Shown here one piece after another: positions 46,792 through 56,311 of a stretch of 64,000 bases of DNA (position 1 is its first letter; each line of letters opens with the position of its first letter). The stretch spans positions 62,001 through 126,000 of the forward strand of contig NZ_QPEP01000003.1 in NCBI RefSeq assembly GCF_003577475.1. The letters run 5' to 3'. Below the pieces are notes generated by a model. The model was not told where the DNA came from. It saw nothing but the letters and a program-made list of their open reading frames with translations, and did not search any database. This DNA is from Salinibius halmophilus. Its GTDB lineage: Bacteria; Pseudomonadota; Gammaproteobacteria; Pseudomonadales; Natronospirillaceae. A program made the position numbers and the translations under genes.

Positions 46792-47386
46792 GCGATTGGC
46801 TTAATAAGCTGCGATAATCGGTTTGTGCAGCAGGCAACCCCGCCTGCTGCAACGCTTGTTGCTGCAATGGCGACATGACCAGTAATGGATACATGCCACT
46901 AATCATCGGTAACTGCGCAAATAAGAAGCCTTCCACCTGCTTGGCATTTGGAAACCAAGCTGACAAAAGCCTTGTTAGCTGTTGGTGCTCACTTGCTAGC
47001 CCCCGCTTAAAAGCAAACAAGGCCTCAGGCGTCGCATGGTGTTCAAGCATCTGATACAACAACGAGAATAGTTTCATTAAACGAGGTTGGTTTAGTGCAG
47101 CAGTCAGCCACTGCTGGCAGAAAGTCGCTAGATCGGGTGGTGGCGGCAGCTGCGTTAATGCTTGACGGAACACACCGATATCCTTCAGCAAAAGATGGAG
47201 AAAAATTTCTTCTTTGCTATCAAAATATCGGTAAACGTTTGAGCGGGTAAAATTAATGCGCTTACCAATCATCACCAACGAGATGTCTTCAAACCTGTGG
47301 CTTTCAAACAGCTCTGCGGCGGCGGTGATAATGGAATTTACTCGGTCTTCTATTTGCTCGGCACTGCGTGCTCGATGCCAACTCAT
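46736..47386 (-). CDS. TetR family transcriptional regulator
   Basis: 216 aa. The N-terminal HTH covers residues ~15-60 (IITAAAELFESHRFEDISLVMIGKRINFTRSNVYRYFDSKEEIFLHLL). The rest is the ligand-binding domain, with an Ala/Gln/Leu-rich end. Target unknown; convergent with and overlapping uraA. Confidence 0.92.
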   Translation of the reverse strand: MSWHRARSAEQIEDRVNSIITAAAELFESHRFEDISLVMIGKRINFTRSNVYRYFDSKEEIFLHLLLKDIGVFRQALTQLPPPPDLATFCQQWLTAALNQPRLMKLFSLLYQMLEHHATPEALFAFKRGLASEHQQLTRLLSAWFPNAKQVEGFLFAQLPMISGMYPLLVMSPLQQQALQQAGLPAAQTDYRSLLSQSLMALAHQFLAPQVESGSE

Positions 47387-47452
47387 ATAAGGCTCTCAAT
47401 CACTATCTAGGTACTGCATTACGCGGGTACCTAAGATAACGATCATCAGCAC

Positions 47453-47575
47453 TTATAGCCAGAAGTACCAAGCCGACAGAGCAAATCCAGCAGAAATAAG
47501 CGGAAATGCAACGACGCCAATGCGACGCTCCATAGTGCATTTAGATGCACACAAGATTTCAGTAGCAGCTTTCAT
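47453..47575 (-). CDS. Possible 40-aa single-membrane-span protein
   Basis: ATG at 47575, 40 codons to TAA, with TGAGGC upstream. The product MKAATEILCASKCTMERRIG... has a short polar N-terminus with a Cys pair and then one hydrophobic helix (VVAFPLISAGFALSAWYFWL). Length and topology suit a small membrane protein, but I know no homologue. Confidence 0.4.
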   Translation of the reverse strand: MKAATEILCASKCTMERRIGVVAFPLISAGFALSAWYFWL

Positions 47576-47667
47576 GACATGCCTCAATAGGTGTTAATGG
47601 CGCTGCATGTTAAAGCATGTTCACCTTATTACGATTACCAAACTGTTAGATAAGCCTACTGAAAGTA

Positions 47668-48132
47668 CTACGCCTGCAACTCGGCTAGCTGGCCATTGGC
47701 GAGCTGAAGCAGATCGCTAGGTGCGAGTTCAATCTCTAACCCTCGTTTTCCGGCGCTCACATAAACAGTGGCAAACCCCTGCGCCGAGGTATCTACGAAG
47801 AGTGGTAACGCTTGCTTTTGCCCCAACGGGCTTACGCCACCGAGTACATAGCCTGTAGCACGTTGCACTTTTTGTTTATCGGCCATGGCTGCCTTCTTAC
47901 CCCCTGCGGCTTTCGCGAGCGCCTTTAAACTTAGTTGGCTAACAACCGGAATAACTGCCACAACCAGCTTGCCGTCTACATCAGCTACCAAAGTTTTAAA
48001 TACTCTCGGCGGCTCTACCGACAACTTTTCAGCCGCTTCCAAGCCATACGACTGACTTTTTGGGTCGTGTTCATATTGATGTAAAAAATAGTTAATCTTT
48101 TTAGCTTTCGCTAATGCAACGGCGGGTGTCAA
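47668..48132 (-). CDS. ybaK: Cys-tRNA(Pro)/Cys-tRNA(Cys) deacylase YbaK
   Basis: 154 aa. Hydrolyses mischarged tRNA in trans. EHDPKSQSYGLEAAEKLSVEPPRVFKTLVAD contains the conserved Lys, and SQLSLKALAKAAGGKKAAMADKQKVQRATGYVLGGVSPLGQK is the family core. The start is a TTG at 48132 with GGAGA seven bases ahead; no ATG is available. Confidence 0.93.
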   Translation of the reverse strand: MTPAVALAKAKKINYFLHQYEHDPKSQSYGLEAAEKLSVEPPRVFKTLVADVDGKLVVAVIPVVSQLSLKALAKAAGGKKAAMADKQKVQRATGYVLGGVSPLGQKQALPLFVDTSAQGFATVYVSAGKRGLEIELAPSDLLQLANGQLAELQA

Positions 48133-48311
48133 ATCAATATCTCCATCTAGCGTGTTCCAAAAGATAATTGAAAATTTTACTTAACTTGCATAATTTTGAA
48201 AAAAATTTGCAGCAATTTAGGCGTAGTGTGTGCTTTGAGTTAGGTAACTGCCATGCTTGACTCGCAGTGACTACCCTCTGAGACATATAGACTGCCTGTC
48301 TCTTTCTTAAC

Positions 48312-48343
48312 GGGTGCTTTCCCCTAAAGCACCCTATTTTTTT
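48312..48343 (+). terminator. Strong intrinsic terminator with no coding gene upstream
   Basis: GGGTGCTTT-cccct-AAAGCACCC, then TATTTTTTT. No plus-strand gene ends before it: ybaK is on the other strand and starts at 48132. Just upstream is a second stem, GAGACA...TGTCTC (48280-48302). The stretch 48133-48473 therefore may hold a small RNA ending here, then the promoter of the next gene. Confidence 0.75.
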
Positions 48344-48401
48344 GTTTATATTACATATATTTATACTTTAGGTTAGTTTTTCTCACACTGATAAATTTCT
48401 T

Positions 48402-48431
48402 TTGACTAACCTTAATGACCACCTTTATAGT
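48402..48431 (+). promoter_or_regulatory. Sigma70 promoter of the carbamoyltransferase gene
   Basis: TTGACT, 18 bases, TATAGT, 42 bases before the ATG. An inverted repeat GGTTAGT (48371-48377) / ACTAACC (48405-48411) overlaps the -35, a possible operator. Confidence 0.55.
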
Positions 48432-48473
48432 GTTCAAACGGATTAATAACAACACTAAACAAAAGGAATCAGC

Positions 48474-50258
48474 ATGTACTTAGGGATATCATGCACAGGC
48501 CACGATAATGCATTGGCGTTAGTGGATAAAAATGGCAAGGTGCTCTATGCCCAAGCAGCAGAGCGCGATACACAGAGCAAACAAGGATTCAGCCTAGCGC
48601 CGGACCAGCCACACAAGCTGGCTAAGCTACTAAAACGCTATGCGCCAGATATCACAGAACTTACCATTTGTAAGTCTTGGCCAGCCGATACCGAAGCGCG
48701 TATGCGGGCACAGATTGAACGCATTACACCAGTCGCGCAACCTGGCCCAGAACAAGCCATCACGCAGAACTTTATCACCATTCAAACCATGAACATGGAA
48801 CAGGTATTTTTACCTAATATCCAGATGGCTGGTGGCGGCGCTGCGCGTACGGCTTTTAATTTAGAGATTCCGAGCACCATCAAGCACTTCGACCATCATA
48901 GCACACATGCTGCTTTTGCATGTTACTCCTCGCCATTCGAAGAGGCCGCATGTTTGGTAATGGATGGCTATGCCGAAGATTCAGCGCAGTCTGTTTATAT
49001 CTATAAAGATAATAAGCTAGAAAAACTAGATATGCCGGAATACGACGGCGAGCTGAACCGCATTGCCGCAAGTTTAGGGATATACTACGGCTATACCATA
49101 TGTAAAGTATGCGGCTTTGCACCTGATTCTGGTGAAGAATGGAAAATTATGGGCCTTGCCCCTTATGGCAAGTTAAATGAAGCATTCTTGCAAGTATTGC
49201 GCGAACATATTGGTGTTAAAGATGGCTATATTACCCTGCCAAAAGGGTCAGTTATGGCTGTTGCAAAAATGCGTGAACATGCCCGCCCATATCATATGTT
49301 CCCAGAAGAATGTGCAGATTTAGCGTATACCGCACAATATCACTTCAGTGAACTAATGGATCAGGTGCTCACCGACATTCACCGTATTACCGGCATGGAC
49401 AATATTGTTATTACCGGCGGCTGTGGTCTGAACTCGTCTTATAACGGCCGTGTTACTAAGAACACGCCATTTAAAAACATCTTCGTACCCAATGCACCAG
49501 GGGATGATGGCAATGCAGTAGGTGCTGCCTTGCTGGCTGCCAAAGCAGACAACCCAGATTTAGTTATTCGCAATGCTTTCCAAACGCCGTATTTAGGTGA
49601 CGACATCGACGAACAGGAAGTGGCCAGCTTCATTGCCAAAGGTGGCATCACTAATGTAGAGAAGCTTGAATGGCGTGAGCTTTATCAAGCAGTAGCCGAT
49701 GAGTTAGAAGCTGGTAAGGTCGTCGCCTGGGTGCAAGGCCGCGCTGAGTTTGGCCCACGAGCGCTGGGCAATCGCTCAATTTTAGCCGACCCTCGCAGTG
49801 AAAAAATGAAAGCTAAGATTAATGCGGCGGTGAAGTACCGCGAACCGTTCCGACCGTTTGCACCCATGGTGCTAGACGAGTTTGGTGAGCAGTACTTTGA
49901 AGACTACAGCGACACGCCATATATGGAAAAGGTTCTTACCTTTAAACCAGAAGTACGCGGCAAAGTACAGGCGGTGTGCCATGCCGATCATACCGGCCGC
50001 CTGCAGTCGGTAACGAAAGCGCGCAACGAGCATATTCACGGTTTGATGACCGCGTTCTATGAGCGAACCGGCGTGCCTGTGTTGTTAAACACAAGCTTAA
50101 ATGTGATGGGCAAACCTATTGTTGGCTGCCTCAATGATGCCGTGATGACGTTTTACACTTCCGACATAGAAGTATTAGTGGTTGGCCGCTACGTGTTTCG
50201 CAAGCAAGCCATTAAACAAGGCAACGAAGAGGTGCATCAAACTACCGCCACGGTATGA
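48474..50258 (+). CDS. O-carbamoyltransferase (NodU/CmcH/TobZ family)
   Basis: 594 aa, full family length. The N-terminal Kae1-like domain begins YLGISCTGHDNALALVD, with the metal-ligand region FDHHSTHAAFACYSSPFEEAACLVMDG and NIVITGGCGLNSSYNGR. The C-terminal YrdC-like domain carries VVAWVQGRAEFGPRALGNRSILADPR and REPFRPFAPMVL. The family makes carbamoyl-adenylate from carbamoyl phosphate and ATP and carbamoylates a hydroxyl of an antibiotic or Nod factor. Here it stands alone between a promoter and a terminator, so the acceptor is unknown. Confidence 0.9.
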   Translation: MYLGISCTGHDNALALVDKNGKVLYAQAAERDTQSKQGFSLAPDQPHKLAKLLKRYAPDITELTICKSWPADTEARMRAQIERITPVAQPGPEQAITQNFITIQTMNMEQVFLPNIQMAGGGAARTAFNLEIPSTIKHFDHHSTHAAFACYSSPFEEAACLVMDGYAEDSAQSVYIYKDNKLEKLDMPEYDGELNRIAASLGIYYGYTICKVCGFAPDSGEEWKIMGLAPYGKLNEAFLQVLREHIGVKDGYITLPKGSVMAVAKMREHARPYHMFPEECADLAYTAQYHFSELMDQVLTDIHRITGMDNIVITGGCGLNSSYNGRVTKNTPFKNIFVPNAPGDDGNAVGAALLAAKADNPDLVIRNAFQTPYLGDDIDEQEVASFIAKGGITNVEKLEWRELYQAVADELEAGKVVAWVQGRAEFGPRALGNRSILADPRSEKMKAKINAAVKYREPFRPFAPMVLDEFGEQYFEDYSDTPYMEKVLTFKPEVRGKVQAVCHADHTGRLQSVTKARNEHIHGLMTAFYERTGVPVLLNTSLNVMGKPIVGCLNDAVMTFYTSDIEVLVVGRYVFRKQAIKQGNEEVHQTTATV

Positions 50259-50288
50259 CCAGTCTGATTACTTTGCCGTTTAAATGTA

Positions 50289-50318
50289 AACCCCGAGCTT
50301 GCTCGGGGTTTTTCTTTT
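50289..50318 (+). terminator. Intrinsic terminator after the carbamoyltransferase gene
   Basis: AACCCCGAGC-tt-GCTCGGGGTTTTTC: a 10-bp stem with a short loop and T run. Confidence 0.9.
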
Positions 50319-50416
50319 GCGCTACCTTAACGACTGACTCGCTAGACATATTTCCTGATGGCCAAATGATTGTTTTATCGTCAAACTAAGATGACAAAAC
50401 AATGAAGGAGGCCACC

Positions 50417-52918
50417 ATGGATGCTGGCATTATACTTTTAGCCTTATGGGTGATTATTGGCCCAACTGCCATTGCGATCTGGGCCATTGCCTCGGTACAA
50501 AAACTTAAACAACGCGTGCGGGTATTAGAACGCAAAGCGGCGTTTAAAGAGGCAAATGAGTCTATCCCCGACAATACAGCCAGGGACGAGGAAAGCGATA
50601 GCGCACTGGAAGCGCCAGTTGAAACACCTGCCGAACCAGAAACAACGCCCGTGCCAGCTGAGCCAATAAGCCAGCCAACAAAAGTTTATGACTTGCCTGC
50701 ATCGAAACCGCCTTTGAGTTCAACCTGGACATCCAAGGTATGGCAAAGCTTCAAAGCTAACTGGCTGGTTTGGATTGGCGGCCTTGCCCTGCTGATCGGC
50801 ATGGGCTACCTAGTTCAGGTAATAGGCAGCAACTTCAGCATTCCGCCGCTTGCCAGAATTAGCTTAGCCAGCATCATTTCACTCGCGGTCATCATGCTTG
50901 GCGAATACCTGCACAAGCACCGAAAGGATGGCTTGCACTTCGCCTATATTCCCGCAGCCGTTACCGCCGCGGGCAAGAGTGGCCTTTATGGCACAGTTTT
51001 ATTTGCTTATTTGGATTACCAATTATTAGGGCCAAGCAGCGCCATGTTAATGCTTGCGGTCGTTGCTTGGGTAAGCATTGCCCTCACCCAGCGCCAAGGC
51101 CCGTTAATGGCGGCTTTGGGTATGCTAGCAGGCTTTGCTGCACCACTGTTTATTGACAGCCAGCAGCCCAACCTATGGTTATTATCGGCGTACCTGTTTT
51201 CTATTGTTGTGGCTGGGCAGTTGGTAAGCCAGCGGGTAAAACGAGCTTGGTTAGGTTACTTTAATTGGCCATTTATGGCCGTTTGGCTGTTGTTATTAGC
51301 CAGCCAATCAACTTTGATTGCTAGCATCGCGCTACCCGTTGCTTACTATTTGTTAGTTCTAGTGCCTCGCCAAGGCTGGAGGCTGAAAACCAATCATTCA
51401 CCCGCATTTTGGCAGCACCCAAACCTTACCATTAGTGCGTTGTTAGCGGCTAGTGCCTTAGTAGTTTCTATTTATAACAACGAGCAAATGTTATGGATGA
51501 GCTGGGCACTGCTGGCCTGTGTATGGTTGCCTGTGTTGGTGACAGGGCGCAGCCATCAGCTTATTACATGGGACACGCTCGTGTTCGCCATTGTTTGGTT
51601 GCTACTGGTTCTCGTATATAGCGACGTAAGCTGGCAGCTGCTGGCCGTTCCAGCTTTAGTATGGGCGCGACTCATGCTGCAAGGGCGCGAACCATTAGAT
51701 GTGATTAGCCACTGGTTTAGCATTTTTTGGCTACCCGCAAGTTTAACCGCCTTGCATTTAAGCGACATGTTAGTTGGCGATTGGCGCCTGATTATTCTCA
51801 CCGCCCTAGCCGCAAGTGTTTTGGCTGCCAACCAGTTAAGTGCTCAACGCCAAGCCATGTTTTGCTCGGCCCACATTCTGCTGGCCTTATTAAGCTACTT
51901 TGCCCTGCCCGGTGGCTATTTTGTTGCCGCTATTGCTGCGCAAGTGGCGCTGCTCGCATGGCTAGCCAACCAGCAAAACTGGCAACCATCAACCTGGTTA
52001 ATCAAAGCGGCGTTGCTGGCTATTTCTTTGCTATTTACCGCAGCACCCTTTGTTGGCGATTGGCAACTCGCTAACCTGCTGCCCTATGGTTTACTAGGTG
52101 GCGCGGTGTTGGCACTACTATTACTCGGTAGGCACCTGCTGACAGGCCATGCCCTACTGCCTTGGTATAACGGTGGCATTCTGCATGTGTTTGCAGTTTG
52201 GCTGCTGGTATTGGGGCAGCTGTGGCTGGATGTGACAAACGGCAATGAGTTTGCCCGCCTGTGTTTGGCCTCAGCGCAAACATTTAGCCTTTCGGCGCTA
52301 TATTGGTGGCGCAGTGGCACTAGCTCGCATAAGTTGTATCAGTATTACGCACAAGCGCTGCTAGCACTTGGCGCAGTTGTTATGTTGCTGCTGCTAACCG
52401 TGCAACTACCTTACTTGTCATACTATGAGTCATACTACGAGGCAAGTGCCGGATGGCGTGTGCTCAACTGGATGCTTGTGGGTTATTTGGTGCCCGCGGT
52501 ACTCTTTGCTTGGCAAGCCAAGCAAAACCTATTGGTGAAGCCGATTAGTGGTAAAGTTTACGTCGTTGCGGCAGCGGCTTTGGCAACACTCTGGATCAAC
52601 CTTGCTATTCGAAATATTTGGCAAGGCGGCCAGATGGCCATTGATTATGGCCTAAGCAACTCAGAGCTATATAGCTATTCGGTGGTATGGCTAGTACTGG
52701 GCATAACCATGACCATTTTTGCGGCAGCTAAACGACAGACTGTTGTGCAAACCATCGGCTTAGGCTTGCTGGCGCTAGTGTCTTGTAAGGTGTTTCTGAT
52801 TGATGCCAGCGAGTTAGATGGCGTGCTGCGAGCAGCAAGCTTTATTGGCTTAGGCGCAGCACTGGTGGCATTAGGCTGGATCTTCCAGCGCCTGCAGAGC
52901 AAGAAGCACGCAACATAA
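50417..52918 (+). CDS. DUF2339 family polytopic membrane protein
   Basis: 833 aa from the ATG at 50417 (SD AAGGAGG; the in-frame ATG at 50402 overlaps that site). An N-terminal anchor helix, a coiled coil (QKLKQRVRVLERKAAF), an acidic Pro-rich linker (~40-85), then over twenty hydrophobic helices. The first block, WLVWIGGLALLIGMGYLVQ, and GLGLLALVSCKVFLIDASELDG with the closing FIGLGAALVALGWIFQR match DUF2339. Function unknown. Confidence 0.88.
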   Translation: MDAGIILLALWVIIGPTAIAIWAIASVQKLKQRVRVLERKAAFKEANESIPDNTARDEESDSALEAPVETPAEPETTPVPAEPISQPTKVYDLPASKPPLSSTWTSKVWQSFKANWLVWIGGLALLIGMGYLVQVIGSNFSIPPLARISLASIISLAVIMLGEYLHKHRKDGLHFAYIPAAVTAAGKSGLYGTVLFAYLDYQLLGPSSAMLMLAVVAWVSIALTQRQGPLMAALGMLAGFAAPLFIDSQQPNLWLLSAYLFSIVVAGQLVSQRVKRAWLGYFNWPFMAVWLLLLASQSTLIASIALPVAYYLLVLVPRQGWRLKTNHSPAFWQHPNLTISALLAASALVVSIYNNEQMLWMSWALLACVWLPVLVTGRSHQLITWDTLVFAIVWLLLVLVYSDVSWQLLAVPALVWARLMLQGREPLDVISHWFSIFWLPASLTALHLSDMLVGDWRLIILTALAASVLAANQLSAQRQAMFCSAHILLALLSYFALPGGYFVAAIAAQVALLAWLANQQNWQPSTWLIKAALLAISLLFTAAPFVGDWQLANLLPYGLLGGAVLALLLLGRHLLTGHALLPWYNGGILHVFAVWLLVLGQLWLDVTNGNEFARLCLASAQTFSLSALYWWRSGTSSHKLYQYYAQALLALGAVVMLLLLTVQLPYLSYYESYYEASAGWRVLNWMLVGYLVPAVLFAWQAKQNLLVKPISGKVYVVAAAALATLWINLAIRNIWQGGQMAIDYGLSNSELYSYSVVWLVLGITMTIFAAAKRQTVVQTIGLGLLALVSCKVFLIDASELDGVLRAASFIGLGAALVALGWIFQRLQSKKHAT

Positions 52919-53023
52919 TGACGCTTTACGCGACAAGTCTAAATTTTTGCTGTTACGTATCAACGACCCAGTAAATGAGTTTTGTTATGATTCACCGCAA
53001 ATAAACGAATAGCTGAGTCGCAC

Positions 53024-54415
53024 GTGACAATTAAGGTAGGCATTATTGGTGGCGGGGTTGCTGGGTCAACCATCGCCATGTTCCTAGCCGAGCAAGGGCT
53101 AGGCATTGAGTTGTTTGAAAAAGGGCCAAGCTTGGTGAATGGCCCGCCGGTTTGCCATCTGCATGCTGGTGGTAATTTTTATCGCGAGATTTCCGATCAA
53201 CAATGCCGCGACTTGCTGCGCCAGTCTTTGCAAACCATGCAAATTTACCCGCAGGCAATTAACAAGCGCCCTACCGTCGTGGTCACACCTAAATCAGACC
53301 CAAGCGACCCCAATGATTTATTGCCGCGCTTGCACATGCTTACCGAGTATTATCGCGAGCTGGTCGAAAATGATGCCAACCAAGCTCTATTGGGCTCACC
53401 AGACGATTACTTTCGTGTGCTAGACCAGCAACAAATGCAAACACTCGCTCAGCGCCCACTTCCTGCGAGCATAGAACAGCCAGAAGACTGGCTAGTGCCC
53501 GTGGCTCGCAATATCAACTTGGACGACATCAAGTACCCTGTGGTGTTAGTGCAAGAATATGGGCTCAGTATATTCCGCGTTGCCGCCACAGCTCAATTAA
53601 CCTTAGCTGAGCTCAACAACGTCAACCTGCACCTCAACCAGCCTGTTGATTCGGTGGAAAAACGGGAAGATGGTTGGCAAATATGCGCCGCAGATCAGTG
53701 CGTGCAGGTGGACTACCTAGTGAATAGTGCAGGGTTTCGAACCGGTGAGATCGATGATTTACTTGGCGAAAACAAACGCCGATTGGTTGAGTTTAAAGCC
53801 GCTTATATTACCCGCTGGGCAGAATGTGAAGGCATTTGGCCCGAGGTTATCTTCCATGGCCCGCGTGGCGCCGACAACGGCATGGCACAGCTCACCCCCT
53901 ACCCAGACAAAGTATTTCAACTGCATGGCATGACGCCAGAAATTACCTTGTTTGACCGTGGTTTGGTGGCTAGCAACGAGCAATCGGCGCAACCAAAGCT
54001 AGCCGAGCATTTTATTGAAAAAATTGATCAAGGCTGGCAAGCAGAAGAAGTTGAACTTCGCACTGCTCGCGCCATCACCCATATGGCGCGCCACGTCCCT
54101 AGCTTTATTTCGGCTCAGGTAGCAGGCAAACCCCTCTATGGTGCCCAGCAAATTCCAGGTGACGAGCCAAGCCTTAGGGCATCAGAGGTGAGCTTTGGCG
54201 AGCGTTACGCCAGAGCTGAAATTGTTAAATCCTGCACGGCCATTGCCATTGCCGAAGATATTTATCAAAACCTGATCGACCTAGGCCTCACCCAAAAAGC
54301 GGCCGTGCCATTGCGGCGCTCTGCAAAGTGGGCGGTTTCAGCCGTGGAAAACAAAGCCCTAATGCTTAGCCAAGCGCGCCAATACATACCGGAGCTTGCC
54401 GTTAAGCCTCGTTAA
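53024..54415 (+). CDS. FAD-dependent oxidoreductase
   Basis: 463 aa from a GTG start. VGIIGGGVAGSTIAMFLAEQGLGIELFEKG is the FAD-binding Rossmann fold with the Gly-x-Gly-x2-Gly loop and acidic ribose-binding residue. VDYLVNSAGFRTGEID is the second FAD contact. Looks like a DAO/malate:quinone-oxidoreductase type fold rather than a pyridine-nucleotide disulphide reductase. No transmembrane segment. Substrate cannot be told; ends just before a repeat cluster. Confidence 0.8.
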   Translation: MTIKVGIIGGGVAGSTIAMFLAEQGLGIELFEKGPSLVNGPPVCHLHAGGNFYREISDQQCRDLLRQSLQTMQIYPQAINKRPTVVVTPKSDPSDPNDLLPRLHMLTEYYRELVENDANQALLGSPDDYFRVLDQQQMQTLAQRPLPASIEQPEDWLVPVARNINLDDIKYPVVLVQEYGLSIFRVAATAQLTLAELNNVNLHLNQPVDSVEKREDGWQICAADQCVQVDYLVNSAGFRTGEIDDLLGENKRRLVEFKAAYITRWAECEGIWPEVIFHGPRGADNGMAQLTPYPDKVFQLHGMTPEITLFDRGLVASNEQSAQPKLAEHFIEKIDQGWQAEEVELRTARAITHMARHVPSFISAQVAGKPLYGAQQIPGDEPSLRASEVSFGERYARAEIVKSCTAIAIAEDIYQNLIDLGLTQKAAVPLRRSAKWAVSAVENKALMLSQARQYIPELAVKPR

Positions 54416-54434
54416 CTGACCTGGCAACGATTCA

Positions 54435-54640
54435 GTCACTCCCGCGCAGGCGGGAGCCTAGCCACCACATATGAAAGCAGTCGTAGGTTGCACGGCCGTT
54501 TTTTTGGCCGGGCAACAATCAAGTCACTCCCGCGCAGGCGGGAGCCTAGCCACCACATATGAAAACTAGACACCCGATAAAAGCTCTCGGGTGTGACGAG
54601 TGGGTTTGTTTCCCAAACCTGTGGTTTGGAAAACCTACGA
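54435..54640. repeat. Repeat cluster with P1, P2 and P3 elements
   Basis: Two inverse P2 copies (54435-54460 and 54523-54550; GTCACTCCCGCGCAGGCGGGAGCC, each followed by TAGCCACCACATATGAAA), a P1 terminal hairpin between them (54483-54516), an inverse P3 (54564-54600, AGACACCCGATAAAAG...CTCGGGTGTGACG), and an inverse P1 arm (54608-54640, TTTCCCAAACC..GGTTTGGAAAACCTAC). The right end supplies the region of the GNAT-nitrilase stop codon. Confidence 0.8.
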
Positions 54641-56206
54641 CTTTTTACCGCGCCAATATAATTGGTATAAATCGGGGCGGCGGTCTTTGCTGTTGGTCAC
54701 GGCGCCCTCGTGCCGCAACTGATACAACTTGTCTAAATCCAAGTCGGCGATCACGGCCATTTCAGTATTGGGCGTGCTTTCAGCAATGATGGCATCGTGC
54801 GGGAAGGCAAAGTCGGAAGGAGTGTAAACTGCCGACTGAGCATACTGGATATCAACGTTTTCAACTTGTGGTAAGTTGCCAACACTGCCACCAATTGCGA
54901 CATAACATTCGTTCTCAATGGCCCGAGCTTGAGCGCAGCGCTGCACTCGTAAAAATCCGTTTTTGGTATCCACCCAGAAGGGCACAAACAATATGTCCAT
55001 TTCCTGCATGCTTTGAATGCGCGCCAACTCGGGAAACTCCACGTCGTAGCAAATCAATACCCCAATTCGCCCACAGTCAGTGTCGAACACTTTTAGTTCA
55101 TCACCCCCTTCAATAACCCAGTCGCGGCGCTCGTGTGGCGTGATATGAATTTTCTGCTGACGATCAACCGAGCCATCACGCCGGCATAGGTAAGCATTGT
55201 TGTACAAGGTATCGCCGTCTAATTCAGGGATACTGCCGGCAATAATATTGACGTTATACACCACTGCGAAGTTGGAAATGGCTTCAATGGTGCGCTCAGC
55301 ATACTGCGCCAAATAACGAATCGCGTCATATTGGTTATGCTGATTTTCATCGATGCCCATCAAGGGCACATTGAAAAATTCGGGAAACAAAACAAAGTCG
55401 GCTTGATAATCGGAGAGCGTATCTACAAAAAACTCTACTTGTTTGAGCCAAGCATCAAACGAATCAACCATTCGCATTTGCCATTGCATGATCCCCACTC
55501 GCACCACAGATTTGCGCATTTCACTAATCGGGGTGTCGTCCGGCTCGAACAAGATATTGCTCCACTCAAGTAGAGTTGCCCAGCCTTGCGACTGCTCGTC
55601 TTCTGGCAGATAACCACGCAATAAGCGCTTCACTTCAAAATCATTGGCGAGCTGAAAGCTCAAAATCGGGTCATGAATTTCGCGCTGTCTAACGGCTTCA
55701 ATATACTGTGTTGGTCGAAGGTCGTCGGCATGCTTGTGATAATTAACAATACGACCACCGGCAAGTATGGCGCGCAAGTTTAAGTTTCGGCAGACGTCTT
55801 TGCGCACGTCGTAAAGGCGCCGGCCAAGGCGCAGGCCTCGGTAGTCCTTATCGACAAACACATCCATGCCATACATAGCGTCGCCTTTTGGGTCGTGTTT
55901 AAGAGAGTCGCGCCGGCCAACCAGGTCATCGTAAGTATGGTGGGCGGTAAAGCGGTCGTATGAGCATTTTACCGTTAACGCCACGGCTACCACTCGGCCG
56001 CTGTCTTCAATGGCTATTTGCCCTTCAGGGAAGTCGTTAATTAATTTAGCAATCGACTCTTCAGACCAAGCGCCCCCTAAATCTGGGTATACCTGCTCCA
56101 TGATATGAGCCACGTCTTGATAATCGTCGGCTTGCAAGTTTCGAGTAACGAGTTGCAAGTCTTGCGGTTGATTCGCCACAGCTGCTCCAAAATTGGGTGC
56201 ATTCAC
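54635..56206 (-). CDS. GNAT acetyltransferase fused to carbon-nitrogen hydrolase
   Basis: 523 aa. The N-terminal ~220 residues are a GNAT domain (LQLVTRNLQADDYQDVAHIMEQVYP, VFVDKDYRGLRLGRRLYDVRKDVC with the acyl-CoA loop). The C-terminal ~290 residues are a nitrilase-superfamily domain with all three catalytic residues: Glu in FVLFPEFFNVPL, Lys in QQKIHITPHER, Cys in GVLICYDVEFPEL. This fusion is a known bacterial family. It could hydrolyse an amide or acetylate the product; substrate unknown. Confidence 0.9.
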   Translation of the reverse strand: MNAPNFGAAVANQPQDLQLVTRNLQADDYQDVAHIMEQVYPDLGGAWSEESIAKLINDFPEGQIAIEDSGRVVAVALTVKCSYDRFTAHHTYDDLVGRRDSLKHDPKGDAMYGMDVFVDKDYRGLRLGRRLYDVRKDVCRNLNLRAILAGGRIVNYHKHADDLRPTQYIEAVRQREIHDPILSFQLANDFEVKRLLRGYLPEDEQSQGWATLLEWSNILFEPDDTPISEMRKSVVRVGIMQWQMRMVDSFDAWLKQVEFFVDTLSDYQADFVLFPEFFNVPLMGIDENQHNQYDAIRYLAQYAERTIEAISNFAVVYNVNIIAGSIPELDGDTLYNNAYLCRRDGSVDRQQKIHITPHERRDWVIEGGDELKVFDTDCGRIGVLICYDVEFPELARIQSMQEMDILFVPFWVDTKNGFLRVQRCAQARAIENECYVAIGGSVGNLPQVENVDIQYAQSAVYTPSDFAFPHDAIIAESTPNTEMAVIADLDLDKLYQLRHEGAVTNSKDRRPDLYQLYWRGKKS

Positions 56207-56260
56207 TTTATATACGCAGTATAGTAACGGCTCTTATCCAATCACTCTAGGAGACTGTTT

Positions 56261-56311
56261 ATGACTAAATTTGATGATGTCAGCTTGGCAGGCTCCTTAG
56301 TAGCCAGCTAA
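56261..56311 (+). CDS. 16-aa leader peptide upstream of rsgA
   Basis: ATG at 56261 with AGGAG eight bases upstream, encoding MTKFDDVSLAGSLVAS and ending TAA. Its last third lies inside the first of two mutually exclusive hairpins before rsgA. Good ribosome site and position suggest it is translated, but this is not shown. Confidence 0.5.
   Translation: MTKFDDVSLAGSLVAS

Noticed and set aside
54635-56206. GNAT domain of the nitrilase fusion as the missing PseH
   Set aside because: It is fused to a carbon-nitrogen hydrolase, lies over 40 kb from the pse genes, and belongs to a separate widespread family.
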